A stretch of 64,000 bases of DNA, from NCBI RefSeq assembly GCF_019801605.1, contig NZ_JAHVIT010000002.1:1364001-1428000 (forward strand), in the 5' to 3' direction. Origin of the DNA: Maritimibacter alkaliphilus (GTDB lineage Bacteria; Pseudomonadota; Alphaproteobacteria; Rhodobacterales; Rhodobacteraceae). Within the stretch, counting starts at the first letter, position 1, and each line of letters starts with the position of its first letter. The notes under the pieces are model-generated. The model made no database searches. It had not been told where the DNA came from and saw nothing but the letters and a program-made list of their open reading frames with translations. A program made the position numbers and the translations under genes. Shown piece after piece: positions 28,354 through 36,702 of the stretch.

Positions 28354-28748
28354 TTTCTCAGGTCTCTCTTCTTATTCTATCCCGGGGGAGTGCTCGGATT
28401 TGGGGAGTGCTCTATGGGAAACATTCTATTTACGATTGAGTGAAGAGAAGGGCTGCAATCAGGCACTTTTGGGGCATGTTTCGCATCGTGGGACGGCACT
28501 TGGGCGCTTCGTGGGGCAGACGCCAGGTCAGCTGTTCGAGGGCCGACATGCCGGGGGGCCAGTCCTGCTTTCCCCAAGGGGCGCAATGACGGGCCCCTCG
28601 TGGGGGGCGTGCGCGGCAACGACGCTCGGTAAAGATTGGTAAAGAAAATGCCCTGCGCGGCGCAATCTTTGACACTCCGGGCGCGACAGGCGATAGTCGC
28701 TCGGATAATAAGAACAAGATATGACACGCTCATTAGGGGGAGGGCCGG
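28354..28748. other. Intergenic region without a supported gene
   Basis: 395 nt between the unknown protein (leftward) and the response regulator (rightward). It is less GC-rich near both ends, which fits two divergent promoters. Open frames of about 100 codons cross it on both strands, but they lack ribosome sites or any recognisable motif. I see no strong hairpin. Confidence 0.5.
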
Positions 28749-29117
28749 ATGAGCAAGAATGTTCTCGTGATCGAGGATGAGCCCAATATCATCGAGGCGA
28801 TCGGGTTCATCCTGTCGCGCGATGGCTGGCGGGTGGCGACGCATTCGAACGGGGAGGACGCCGTGGAGGCGGTGCGCAGCCGGATGCCGGATCTCGTGAT
28901 TCTTGACGTGATGCTGCCGGGGCGCTCCGGCTATGACATCCTGCGTGACCTGCGCGGGGCCGAGGCGACCGCGGGGATGCCGGTGCTGATGCTGACCGCG
29001 CGCGGCCAGAACCGCGACCGCGAGATGGCCGAGGCCGCAGGCGCCAGCCGCTTCATGACCAAGCCGTTCTCCAATTCCGAGGTGCTGGCCGCCGTGAACC
29101 AGCTGATCGGGGCCTGA
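28749..29117 (+). CDS. Single-domain response regulator (receiver only)
   Basis: 122 aa, just one REC domain with no output domain. Asp pocket IEDEPN, phospho-acceptor D53 in VILDVMLPGRSG, Thr/Ser in MLTARGQN, and Lys of MTKPFSN are all in place, so it should be phosphorylated. RBS TAGGGGGAGG precedes the ATG. It is the first gene of a block with a membrane protein, an SLC5-kinase fusion and a FliM/FliN-like protein; the kinase is its likely partner. In other bacteria SLC5-STAC kinases (CbrA, CrbS) work with DNA-binding regulators, so the missing output domain is unusual. Confidence 0.92.
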   Translation: MSKNVLVIEDEPNIIEAIGFILSRDGWRVATHSNGEDAVEAVRSRMPDLVILDVMLPGRSGYDILRDLRGAEATAGMPVLMLTARGQNRDREMAEAAGASRFMTKPFSNSEVLAAVNQLIGA

Positions 29118-29169
29118 GCCCGGTCCGCGGGCGCAGAGGAGGGGCGGGACAGCACGCGATGACGACGCC

Positions 29170-29712
29170 ATGAAAAGCCGCCAGACCGTCTTTCTCGAAC
29201 GTCAGAGCTACCGGCTGCGCCGGCGCGGGGACGCGATGCGTTTCCTGCCGGTGCTGGGGATCATCCTGATGCTGCTGCCTCTGCTCTGGACCGAGGGGCC
29301 CGAGGGCCTGCCGGTCAGCCGGGCGATGTTCTACATCTTCGGGGTCTGGGCCGGGCTGGCCGTCACCGCAGGGCTGTTGTCCCGCGGACAGGCCGGCGCC
29401 CGCAGCGCGGCATTGCCTGCGGATGGCGTTTTGGAAACCCTGCCGGGCAGCCGGCAGGCCTGGGTCATGGAGGACGATCTGGCGGGTCCCTTCGTCCCGA
29501 GCAGCATCGTCCCCATGGATGCGGACACCACTCCGGCAGAGGCCTACGGCCTGCGGGAAGGCATGTCCCCGGCCGGGGGAGGCGGGGCCGGACAAGGCGG
29601 CTCCGGACAGGGCGGCTCCGGATTGGAGGCCTCCGGACTGGACATCTCTGCCGGGGACGCATCGACCAAGGGCAGGCCGGGCACGTCCGGACCGGAGGAG
29701 GACGGGCGCTAG
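29170..29712 (+). CDS. Small membrane protein with two transmembrane segments
   Basis: 180 aa. A basic N-terminus (RQSYRLRRRGD), two hydrophobic segments (about 24-42 and 51-67) and a long soluble tail, of which residues 135-180 are a Gly/Ser/Ala low-complexity stretch (GGGGAGQGGSGQGGSG). The two-helix layout recalls the small subunit found upstream of sodium/solute symporters (DUF485/DUF4212), and here it directly precedes an SLC5-type protein whose ATG immediately follows its stop. I cannot confirm that homology by eye; it could be an uncharacterised accessory subunit. Confidence 0.75.
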   Translation: MKSRQTVFLERQSYRLRRRGDAMRFLPVLGIILMLLPLLWTEGPEGLPVSRAMFYIFGVWAGLAVTAGLLSRGQAGARSAALPADGVLETLPGSRQAWVMEDDLAGPFVPSSIVPMDADTTPAEAYGLREGMSPAGGGGAGQGGSGQGGSGLEASGLDISAGDASTKGRPGTSGPEEDGR

Positions 29713-32394
29713 ATGGCCTCGCTCAATCTCCTTCTCTCGGTCTCGCTCGCCTATGTCGCGCTGCTCTTCCTCGTGGCCTTTGCGGCGGAGCGGGCGGCGC
29801 TGCGCGGGCGCGTGGGCTGGCTGCGCTCGCCGCTGGTCTACACGCTGTCGCTCTCGATCTACTGCACTGCCTGGACCTTCTACGGCGCGGTCGGCTACGC
29901 CGCGCGCTCGGGGCTGGAGTACCTGACGATCTACCTCGGGCCCTCGCTGGCGATGATCGGCTGGCTCTGGGCCGTGCGGAAGATGGTGCGCATCGGGCGC
30001 AGCCAGAAGATCACCTCGGTCGCGGACCTGATCTCGTCCCGCTATGGCAAGTCCACGCGGCTCGCGGTCTTTGTCACCATCATGGCCGTGGTCGGCACCA
30101 CGCCCTATATCGCGCTGCAATTGCAGTCGGTCACCTTGTCCTTCGCCGCCTTCGCGGCCATGGACCCGGCTACCACGCTGCCCGGCGGCAGCAGCACGGC
30201 GCTCTGGGTGGCCGCGGGGCTGGCCTTCTTCACGGTGCTCTTCGGCACCCGCAACCTCGATGCGAACGAACGTCACCACGGCGTCGTCATGGCCATCGCG
30301 GTCGAGGCGGTGGTGAAGCTCTGCGCCCTTGTCGCCGTGGGGGTCTTCGTCATCTGGGGGCTTGGCGGCGGGCTGTCCGAAACGCTGGCCCGGATCGACG
30401 CCTCGCCCATCGGCCGGTGGGAGATGGTCAACGGTCGCTGGGCCGGTCTCATCTTCCTCTCTGCCGCCGCCTTCCTCTGCCTGCCACGCATGTTCCAGGT
30501 GCTGGTGGTCGAGAACGAGGACGAGCGCCACCTGCAGACCGCCACATGGGCCTTCCCGGCCTACCTGATGGTGATGAGCCTCTTCGTGGTGCCGATTGCC
30601 GTCATGGGCCTCGACCTGCTGCCCGAGGGATCGAACCCCGACCTCTTCGTGCTGACCCTGCCGCTGCACGACGGGCGCACGGGGCTGGCCATGCTCTCCT
30701 TCATCGGCGGCTTCTCCTCGGCGACCTCGATGGTGATCGTGGCCTCGATCGCGCTCTCGACCATGGTGTCGAACCATATCGTCATGCCGATCTGGCTGCG
30801 GGTCACCGGGGGCGGGGCCGTGGTCTCGGGCGATGTGCGCCACGTGGTCATGCTGGCGCGCCGGGTCTCGATCGTGGGCGTGGTCCTGCTGGGCTACATC
30901 TACTACCGCGTCTCGGGTGGGGGCGAGGCACTGGCCGCCATCGGCCTGATCTCCTTCTCGGGGGTGGCGCAGTTCCTGCCGGCGCTCGTGGGCGGCATCT
31001 TCTGGCGCGGGGCCACGCGCAATGGCGCGATGACGGGCCTCATCGTCGGATCGGCGATCTGGACGTGGTGCCTGTTCCTTCCGGGCTTCGGGGATGGCGT
31101 GGTGATCCCCGTCCATGTGCTCGAGGCCGGGCCCTTCGGTCTGGGCTGGCTGCGGCCCGAGGCGCTCTTCGGGATCGAGGGGATCGACCCGCTGGTGCAT
31201 GGCGCGCTCTGGTCGCTGTTCTTCAACACACTGTCCTTCGTCATCGTCTCTCTCATGGGCTTCCCGACGCCGGTGGAGCGGCTGCAGGGCGCGCAGTTCG
31301 TCAACGTCTACCAGTATTCCGAGAGCCCGGGCCGCGGTGCCGCGGGCCCGGTCCAGACCGAGGACCTGCTGATGATGTCGCAGCGCATCCTCGGCCCGGC
31401 ACAGGCGCAGGCGCTCTTCCTGCGCGAGGCGCGGGCGCAGGGCCTTGCCAGCTACCTGCCGGACCCGACGCCGGGCTTCCTTCAGGCGCTGGAGCGCGAG
31501 TTGGCAGGCTCGGTCGGGGCCGCGACGGCCCATGCGATGGTCGGCCAGCTGACCGGCGGGGCCGTCGTCTCGGTCGAGGACCTGATGGCCGTGGCGGATG
31601 AGACCGCGCAGATCATGGAATATTCCAGCCAGCTCGAAGCCAAGTCGCAGGAGCTGACCCGCACCGCGCGCCAACTGCGCGCCGCGAACGACAAGCTGAC
31701 CCAGCTGTCGCTGCAGAAGGACGCCTTCCTCAGCCAGATCAGCCACGAGCTGCGCACGCCCATGACCTCGATCCGCGCATTTTCCGAGATCCTGCGCGAC
31801 ACCGACGGGCTGGGGACCGAGCAGCGGCTGAAGTATGCCTCGATCATCCACGACGAGGCGGTGCGGCTGACGCGGCTGCTCGATGACTTGCTGGACCTTT
31901 CGGTGCTGGAAAACGGCCAGATCAGCCTGAACCTGCAGGAGGGGCGGCTTTCGGCGCTGATCGACCATGCGATTTCCGCGACCGGCGGGGCGGCGGACCG
32001 GCTGCGCATCCGCCGCAACCGCGTGGCCGAAACACTGCTGCTCACCACGGACCTCGACCGGCTGGGGCAGGTCTTCATCAACCTGATCGCCAACGCCGCG
32101 AAATACTGCGATGCGGAGCGGCCCGAACTCTCGATCCACGTGCGGCAGCGTGGCGGCACGCTGATCGTGGATTTCATCGACAACGGCACCGGGATCGAGA
32201 CTGACCAGCAGGCGGTCATCTTCGAGAAATTCGCCCGTGTGGGCGAGCAGAAGGCAGGCGGTGCGGGCCTTGGTCTCGCCATCTGCCGCGAGATCATGCA
32301 GCGGCTGGGGGGCACCATCGGCTACCTGCCGGGGCAGGGCGGGGCGGCCTTCCGGGTGACGATGCCGCTGGCCCGGGCCATGGCCGCGCAATAG
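29713..32394 (+). CDS. SLC5 transporter-like sensor histidine kinase (CbrA/CrbS type)
   Basis: 893 aa. Residues 1-530 are a sodium/solute symporter (SLC5) domain with about 13 transmembrane helices: YTLSLSIYCTAWTFYGAVG, SRYGKSTRLAVFV, LIGGF-like FIGGFSSATSMVIVASIALS. Residues about 545-620 look like the STAC linker (EDLLMMSQRILGPAQAQALF, ELAGSVGAATAHAMVGQL). Then a coiled segment, HisKA with H678 in SQISHELRTPMTS, and HATPase_c with NLIANAAKYCDAE, DNGTGIE and GAGLGLAICREI. Kinases of this build sense nutrients: CbrA histidine or carbon sources, CrbS acetate. Position near acs suggests an acetate or short-acid signal (inference). Starts directly after the small membrane protein stop. Confidence 0.9.
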   Translation: MASLNLLLSVSLAYVALLFLVAFAAERAALRGRVGWLRSPLVYTLSLSIYCTAWTFYGAVGYAARSGLEYLTIYLGPSLAMIGWLWAVRKMVRIGRSQKITSVADLISSRYGKSTRLAVFVTIMAVVGTTPYIALQLQSVTLSFAAFAAMDPATTLPGGSSTALWVAAGLAFFTVLFGTRNLDANERHHGVVMAIAVEAVVKLCALVAVGVFVIWGLGGGLSETLARIDASPIGRWEMVNGRWAGLIFLSAAAFLCLPRMFQVLVVENEDERHLQTATWAFPAYLMVMSLFVVPIAVMGLDLLPEGSNPDLFVLTLPLHDGRTGLAMLSFIGGFSSATSMVIVASIALSTMVSNHIVMPIWLRVTGGGAVVSGDVRHVVMLARRVSIVGVVLLGYIYYRVSGGGEALAAIGLISFSGVAQFLPALVGGIFWRGATRNGAMTGLIVGSAIWTWCLFLPGFGDGVVIPVHVLEAGPFGLGWLRPEALFGIEGIDPLVHGALWSLFFNTLSFVIVSLMGFPTPVERLQGAQFVNVYQYSESPGRGAAGPVQTEDLLMMSQRILGPAQAQALFLREARAQGLASYLPDPTPGFLQALERELAGSVGAATAHAMVGQLTGGAVVSVEDLMAVADETAQIMEYSSQLEAKSQELTRTARQLRAANDKLTQLSLQKDAFLSQISHELRTPMTSIRAFSEILRDTDGLGTEQRLKYASIIHDEAVRLTRLLDDLLDLSVLENGQISLNLQEGRLSALIDHAISATGGAADRLRIRRNRVAETLLLTTDLDRLGQVFINLIANAAKYCDAERPELSIHVRQRGGTLIVDFIDNGTGIETDQQAVIFEKFARVGEQKAGGAGLGLAICREIMQRLGGTIGYLPGQGGAAFRVTMPLARAMAAQ

Positions 32395-32466
32395 CCGGGT
32401 AAAGCCTATCGTAACCATCCTCGTCCTAGGTTGGCGCGAATGCCCGCGTCACATCTGGCGGAGAGA

Positions 32467-33603
32467 ATGGGAAAAACGTCATCCAACGCCGTGCTGCGCC
32501 GCAAGACCCTTGCTGCGCGCGAGGGTTATCAGGCGCGCGTCCTGTCGCCTGACAAGGCGCTGCGCCTTGCCCTCGCCCGTGCCGCGGACGAGGCGCTGGA
32601 CCTCGCCCTCGCGGTGCGCCGGCTGGAGGTGGACGAGCTGCCGCTGGAGGATGCCGTGGCCGAGCTGCCGGAGGCGGCGCTGACCCTCCTGCTGGAGGGA
32701 CCGGAGGGTCTGTCGGGCGCCATGAGCCTCGACTTCGCGCTGATGTCCTCGCTGGTGGAAATGCAGACCATGGGCCGCCTGCTGCGCTCCCCGCCCGACC
32801 CGCGCCGCCCGACCCGCACCGATGCCGCGCTGACCGCACCGCTGATCGACGCGGCCTTCACCGCGCTGGAGGGGCTGCTGGAGGCCTCCGAGGAGGGCTA
32901 TTGGCTCACCGGCTACCGCTTCGGTGCGATGATGGAGGGGCCGCGGATGCTGGGGCTGGCGCTGGACGCGGGCGGTTATCACCGGCTCAGGCTGGAGCTG
33001 GACCTCGCCGGGCAGCGTGAGGGCGGGCTGCAAATCCTCCTGCCGGAGAGGGAAAAGCCCGGCGCCGCGCCCCTGCCGGAGGAGGCCGGAGACGGCCCGC
33101 CGATGGCGCGGGTCGTGGGGCAGGCACGGGCGGAGCTGACGGCGGAACTGCACCGGCTGTCGCTGCCGTGGGAGGCACTCCTGAAGCTGAAGCCGGGCGA
33201 CGTGCTGCCGATCCCGCGCGCGGCGCTTGGCAGCACGATGCTGCTGGGTCCGGGCCGGCAGCGGGTGCTGAAGGTGCGGCTGGGGCAGATGAACGGGGCC
33301 CGGGCGGTCCGCCTCTCCGCCGAAGAGGGGGCGCGTACCGCGCGCAGGCTCTCCGAGGCGTGGGAGGCGGCAGAGCCACGGGCGGAAGCCCCGGCGATGG
33401 CGGCGGCCTCCACGTCCCCACCTGCGCCCGAGCCCGAGGTGCCGGAGCCCCCGCCAGATGTTCCGGACCCGCCGCCACGGGTCGAGGCGCTGGAGGACCT
33501 GCCGGACCTCTCGGATCTCCCGGGCCTCGGGCCGGAGGAGGAGGACCTCGAACCTTTGCCGATGTCCGGCTTCCCGATGGCGGATCTGTCGGACTTCGAG
33601 TGA
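32467..33603 (+). CDS. Orphan FliM/FliN (SpoA-domain) family protein
   Basis: 378 aa from the ATG at 32467 (GGCGGAGAG before it); an ATG at 32440 is an alternative. The middle part resembles the FliM middle domain (SLDFALMSSLVEMQTMGRL, PTRTDAALTAPLIDAAFTALEG). Residues about 215-285 are a SpoA/FliN-like C-ring domain (LHRLSLPWEALLKLKPGDVLPIP, VLKVRLGQMNGARAV). The last 70 residues are a Pro/Glu tail with DLPDLSDLPGL. No other flagellar gene is in the window. FliM binds phospho-CheY and FliN-like SpoA domains dimerise, so this protein could be a target of the receiver-only regulator upstream (inference). Confidence 0.78.
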   Translation: MGKTSSNAVLRRKTLAAREGYQARVLSPDKALRLALARAADEALDLALAVRRLEVDELPLEDAVAELPEAALTLLLEGPEGLSGAMSLDFALMSSLVEMQTMGRLLRSPPDPRRPTRTDAALTAPLIDAAFTALEGLLEASEEGYWLTGYRFGAMMEGPRMLGLALDAGGYHRLRLELDLAGQREGGLQILLPEREKPGAAPLPEEAGDGPPMARVVGQARAELTAELHRLSLPWEALLKLKPGDVLPIPRAALGSTMLLGPGRQRVLKVRLGQMNGARAVRLSAEEGARTARRLSEAWEAAEPRAEAPAMAAASTSPPAPEPEVPEPPPDVPDPPPRVEALEDLPDLSDLPGLGPEEEDLEPLPMSGFPMADLSDFE

Positions 33604-33850
33604 CGAAAAAGGCGCCCGGCCCTGTCGGGGGCCAGACGCCGGTGTGATCTGAAGCGCGACGGCAAGGGCCGGCGCCGGAAGGGTGGTTCGCGCGAGGCGA
33701 GGGGGCTCTCGCCGGGACCGGTTCACGCGGTCGGGCAGGTGGCGCCGGGCCGGGACGCGATCCGGCTGTGATCCACGCGCTGATCTGAACACCGCGCGAC
33801 GCCTGGGCCGAGGCTCAGGCCGCCGCGCAGTCCGGGGCTCGCTCCGGGTC

Positions 33851-34270
33851 TCAGCCCTGTTCGAGCCGGGGACGCAGCTGCGACAGGTCGTAGCCGGCCT
33901 TGGCCGTCGCGGTGAGGATTTCGTCCGCGGGGACGCCCTGCGCGGCCTGACCCAGCGACCAGATCACCGAGCAGCGCGTGCCGGAGGCGCAATAGGCCAG
34001 CACGGGGCCCTCGGCCTCGGCCACCAGCGCCTCCTGCTTGGCGATGTTCTCGGGCGTCATGGTCTGGTGCGTCAGCGGCAGCACGACGAAGTCGAGACCC
34101 GCCGCCTGCGCGGCCTCGGCCATGGCGGCGGCCTGCAGCTCGGGCGGGTTCTCGGCGTCGGGACGGTTGCAGATCACGCGGGTGAAGCCTGCGGCCTTGA
34201 TCGCCGGCAGGTCCTCGGGGAGGATCTGCGGGCTCACGGAATAGCGGGGGGTGATGTGACGAGGTTCCAT
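33851..34270 (-). CDS. TIGR01244 / Blh-phosphatase-like sulfurtransferase protein
   Basis: 139 aa from the ATG at 34270. DSP/rhodanese-like fold with the loop YCASGTRCSVIWSLGQAAQG, in which the first Cys is the catalytic position of C-x5-R, here CASGTRC. N-terminal SVSPQILPEDLPAIKAAGF and ICNRPDAENPPE are typical of TIGR01244 proteins, often fused to or near persulfide dioxygenases (Blh). Last gene of the MBL-YeeE-YeeE-TIGR01244 operon; role probably in sulfane-sulfur handling. 247 nt of non-coding DNA separates it from the FliM-like gene. Confidence 0.88.
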   Translation of the reverse strand: MEPRHITPRYSVSPQILPEDLPAIKAAGFTRVICNRPDAENPPELQAAAMAEAAQAAGLDFVVLPLTHQTMTPENIAKQEALVAEAEGPVLAYCASGTRCSVIWSLGQAAQGVPADEILTATAKAGYDLSQLRPRLEQG

Positions 34271-34280
34271 GTGCAAAGCC

Positions 34281-34715
34281 TTATTCAGCAGGCACCGCCC
34301 TGTCCAGACGGCTCCGCAAGGCGGGCGTGGCGAGCATGCCTGCGCCCATGGCGATGACGAAGATCACGCCGCCGAGCCCGTTGTAGGACAGCGAGGCGAT
34401 GGCCGGCCCCGGGCAGAGCCCGACAAGGCCCCAGCCCATGCCGAAGAGCGTCGAGCCGAGGATCAGGTTGCGGCCCAGCTTGGGGGCGGGCTTCGCCGGG
34501 AAGCTGCCGCCGGCCACCGGGGCCTTCGCGCGCTCCGCGATCAGCCAGGCGATCGCCATGGGGATCATCGCGCCGCCCATGACGAAGGCCAGCGTGGGAT
34601 CCCAGGCGCCGAAGACGTCGAGCCAGCCCTGCACCTTGGCGGTGTCGGTCATGCCCGAGACATAGAGGCCGGTGCCGAACAGGCCGCCGGCGAGGAAGGC
34701 ATAGAGATTGCGCAT
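34281..34715 (-). CDS. YeeE/YedE half-size sulfur permease protein B
   Basis: 144 aa, four hydrophobic segments. AGGLFGTGLYVSGMTDTAKV and STLFGMGWGLVGLCPGPAIASL carry the family cysteine loop (GLCPGPA). It corresponds to one half of the fused YeeE protein at 578-1642. It overlaps its partner by ATGA, so the two are coupled and likely form a heteromeric channel for a reduced sulfur species such as thiosulfate, sulfite or sulfide. Family function is transport of sulfur compounds; this subgroup usually sits with Blh. Confidence 0.88.
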   Translation of the reverse strand: MRNLYAFLAGGLFGTGLYVSGMTDTAKVQGWLDVFGAWDPTLAFVMGGAMIPMAIAWLIAERAKAPVAGGSFPAKPAPKLGRNLILGSTLFGMGWGLVGLCPGPAIASLSYNGLGGVIFVIAMGAGMLATPALRSRLDRAVPAE

Positions 34716-35140
34716 CAGATCACCCCCAGGATTTCACGGAAGATCGCCACGGTGAGGCCGCCGGCGAGGATGTAGAAGACCGTGGCCACGATGCCGCGCA
34801 GCGAGAGCCGCGAGATGCCGCAGACCCCGTGACCGGAGGTGCAGCCATTGGCAAACCGCGTGCCGACGCCGACCAGCAGGCCCGCGATGGCGATGACGAG
34901 GACGTTCGACGTCAGGTGGGTGTCGACGCGCCCGAAGACCGGCGTCAGCAGCAGCGGCAGCAGGAAGACCGCGGTGAGGAAGCTGATCCGCTCCGCCGCC
35001 GTGTCCCGGCCCGAGCCGTCCACGAGACCGCCGATGATGCCCGAGGCACCCATGATCCGTCCGTTGAAGAGAAGGTAGACCGCGCCGCCCGTTCCGATCA
35101 GCAGACCGCCGGCGAGACCGAGAATCCAGTCCATTGGCAT
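34715..35140 (-). CDS. YeeE/YedE half-size sulfur permease protein A
   Basis: 141 aa, four hydrophobic segments. VGVGTRFANGCTSGHGVCGISRLSLRG holds the NGCTSGHGVCG cysteine motif that marks the entrance of the sulfur path. Starts MPMDWILGLAGGLLIGTGGA. Its stop overlaps the start of partner B. It follows the metallo-beta-lactamase gene by 78 nt in the same operon. Confidence 0.88.
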   Translation of the reverse strand: MPMDWILGLAGGLLIGTGGAVYLLFNGRIMGASGIIGGLVDGSGRDTAAERISFLTAVFLLPLLLTPVFGRVDTHLTSNVLVIAIAGLLVGVGTRFANGCTSGHGVCGISRLSLRGIVATVFYILAGGLTVAIFREILGVI

Positions 35141-35218
35141 GAGGGTATTCCGTTTGTTGGAGGAGGAGCGGGCAGGGGCCGTGCGGCCCCCGCCCAGACC
35201 GTATGGAGCGGGCCGGGA

Positions 35219-36082
35219 TCAGAGCTTGTTGACCGGCACCTTGAGGAAGACATCGCCCTTCTCGTCCGCGGGCGGCATCTGGCCTGCGCGCATGTTCACC
35301 TGCAGCGAGGGGATGATCAGCTTGGGCATGGCCAGCGTCGCGTCGCGGGCGTCGCGCATGGCAACGAAATCCTCGGCCGACTTGCCCTGGCCCACGTGGA
35401 TGTTGAGCGCCTTCTGCTCGCCCACGGTGGTTTCCCAGGCGTAGTCATCGCGGCCCGGCGCCTTGTAGTCGTGGCCCACGAAGATCCGCGTTTCGTCCGG
35501 AAGAGACAGGATTTTCTGGATCGATTCGAAGAGCGTGGCCGACGATCCGCCGGGGAAATCGCACCGGGCGGTGCCGAAATCGGGCATGAAGAGCGTATCG
35601 CCCACGAAAGCGGCGTCTCCGATCACATAGGTCAGACACGCTGGCGTATGGCCCGGTGTATGCAGAACGTCGCCGCGCAGCTGCCCGATGTGGAAGCTGT
35701 CGCCCTCGGCGAAGAGCGCGTCGAACTGCGAGCCGTCGCGCTGGAACTCGGTGCCTTCGTTGAAGACCTTGCCGAAGGTGTCCTGCACGATGCGGATGTT
35801 GTTGCCGATGCCGATCTTGCCGCCCACCTCGCGCTGGATATAGGGCGCGGCCGAGAGGTGGTCCGCATGGACGTGGCTTTCCAGAAGCCATTGAACGTCA
35901 AGGTTGTTTTCCTTGACGAAGGCGATGATCGCATCTGCCGAACGGGTGTCCGTGCGGCCGGAGGCATAGTCGAAGTCCAGAACCGAATCGATCACAGCGG
36001 CGGCGCGGCCCTCGGGCTCGCGGACGACGTAGGAAATCGTGTTCGTGGCTTCGTCGAAGAAGGCGTGAACAATGGGTTTCAT
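35219..36082 (-). CDS. MBL-fold persulfide dioxygenase-like protein (Blh/ETHE1-like)
   Basis: 287 aa from the ATG at 36082. The metallo-beta-lactamase metal motif is LLESHVHADHLSAAPY (HxHxDH), with LHTPGHTPACLTYVIGD, FVGDTLFMPDFGTARCDFPGG and IFVGHDYKAPG supplying further ligands. The PDFGTARCDFPGG loop is the signature of persulfide dioxygenases of the ETHE1/Blh group, which oxidise glutathione persulfide to sulfite with O2. Head of the sulfide-detoxification operon. No ArsR gene is adjacent, so regulation may come from SoxR at 1741 or another repressor. Confidence 0.9.
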   Translation of the reverse strand: MKPIVHAFFDEATNTISYVVREPEGRAAAVIDSVLDFDYASGRTDTRSADAIIAFVKENNLDVQWLLESHVHADHLSAAPYIQREVGGKIGIGNNIRIVQDTFGKVFNEGTEFQRDGSQFDALFAEGDSFHIGQLRGDVLHTPGHTPACLTYVIGDAAFVGDTLFMPDFGTARCDFPGGSSATLFESIQKILSLPDETRIFVGHDYKAPGRDDYAWETTVGEQKALNIHVGQGKSAEDFVAMRDARDATLAMPKLIIPSLQVNMRAGQMPPADEKGDVFLKVPVNKL

Positions 36083-36121
36083 GACGGTGTTCCTTTGCTT
36101 TGCGATAACATATAACAAACT

Positions 36122-36136
36122 TTGCATATGATGCAA
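36122..36136. promoter_or_regulatory. Palindrome in the promoter region of the MBL-YeeE operon
   Basis: TTGCAT-ATG-ATGCAA is a perfect 6-bp inverted repeat 40 nt upstream of the MBL gene start, beside an AT-rich tract ACATATAACAAAC. It is a good place for a repressor. It does not match ATTC-N8-GAAT. The rest of the 334-nt gap 36083-36416 holds no supported gene, only the start region of the 71-aa gene. Confidence 0.5.
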
Positions 36137-36416
36137 GGGCCCGTGCAAGGCCCCGTGGGCGGTTTCGTGAGTACACGGCGATTGCGACGCAGCGGCAATG
36201 CCGCGCCGCGGCTTGGCAAGTCTCTGCGCCCGTGGGCTCCTTTTGAGGCCCTGCGCCAATTTGGGCGGTTGGCAGAGGCGCCGGGCGTCCCTAGTCTAAC
36301 GTGGCCATGCAGGCCGTGCGTTCGAGGAGGGGACGCCGCCACCGCCACCACGCGGGCATGGAGGATCCCCGGCCGTGACGACGCCCGGGGGCCACTTGGT
36401 CAAGGGAGGAACTTTG

Positions 36417-36632
36417 ATGACTCATGCAGAACTCGAAACCAGGCTGTCCGAGCTGAAGTCGCAGATCGCCAATGCCGCACCGGGGACGCGGCACGTGCAT
36501 CTCGATGGATTGAACCGTCTGGTCACCGACTTTTCGCATCATGGCACCGAGGTGCCGTCGCATCTGCGGCGTCTCCAGGACGAACTGACGAACGAGGCCA
36601 TCGAGGCGCGCTTCGACAACCTGCCGGTGTGA
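36417..36632 (+). CDS. Conserved small hypothetical protein, 71 aa
   Basis: Start ATG at 36417 with AAGGGAGGA seven bases upstream, one of the best ribosome sites in the window. Mostly helical and soluble: HAELETRLSELKSQIANA, HVHLDGLNRLVTDFSHHG, HLRRLQDELTNEAIEARFDNL. Followed by a textbook terminator, so it is a monocistronic, probably well expressed gene. I recall similar short proteins in Rhodobacteraceae but no function. Confidence 0.75.
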   Translation: MTHAELETRLSELKSQIANAAPGTRHVHLDGLNRLVTDFSHHGTEVPSHLRRLQDELTNEAIEARFDNLPV

Positions 36633-36674
36633 CGCCACTTGCCCGGTGGCTGACCCGGGCCCCTCGAAGAGCAG

Positions 36675-36702
36675 CCGCCCGTTCCGCGAACGGGCGGTTT
36701 TC
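36675..36702 (+). terminator. Terminator after the 71-aa gene
   Basis: 9-bp perfect stem (36675-36683 with 36689-36697), loop CCGCG, followed by TTTTCATTT. Strong intrinsic terminator. Confidence 0.85.

Noticed and set aside
28340-28717. Open frames of about 100 codons on both strands in the gap before the receiver gene
   Set aside because: No ribosome site, no motif, and mutually overlapping; treated as non-coding.
29053-32418. An 1121-codon leftward open frame over the SLC5 kinase
   Set aside because: The plus strand encodes full SLC5, HisKA and HATPase motifs; the antisense frame has none.
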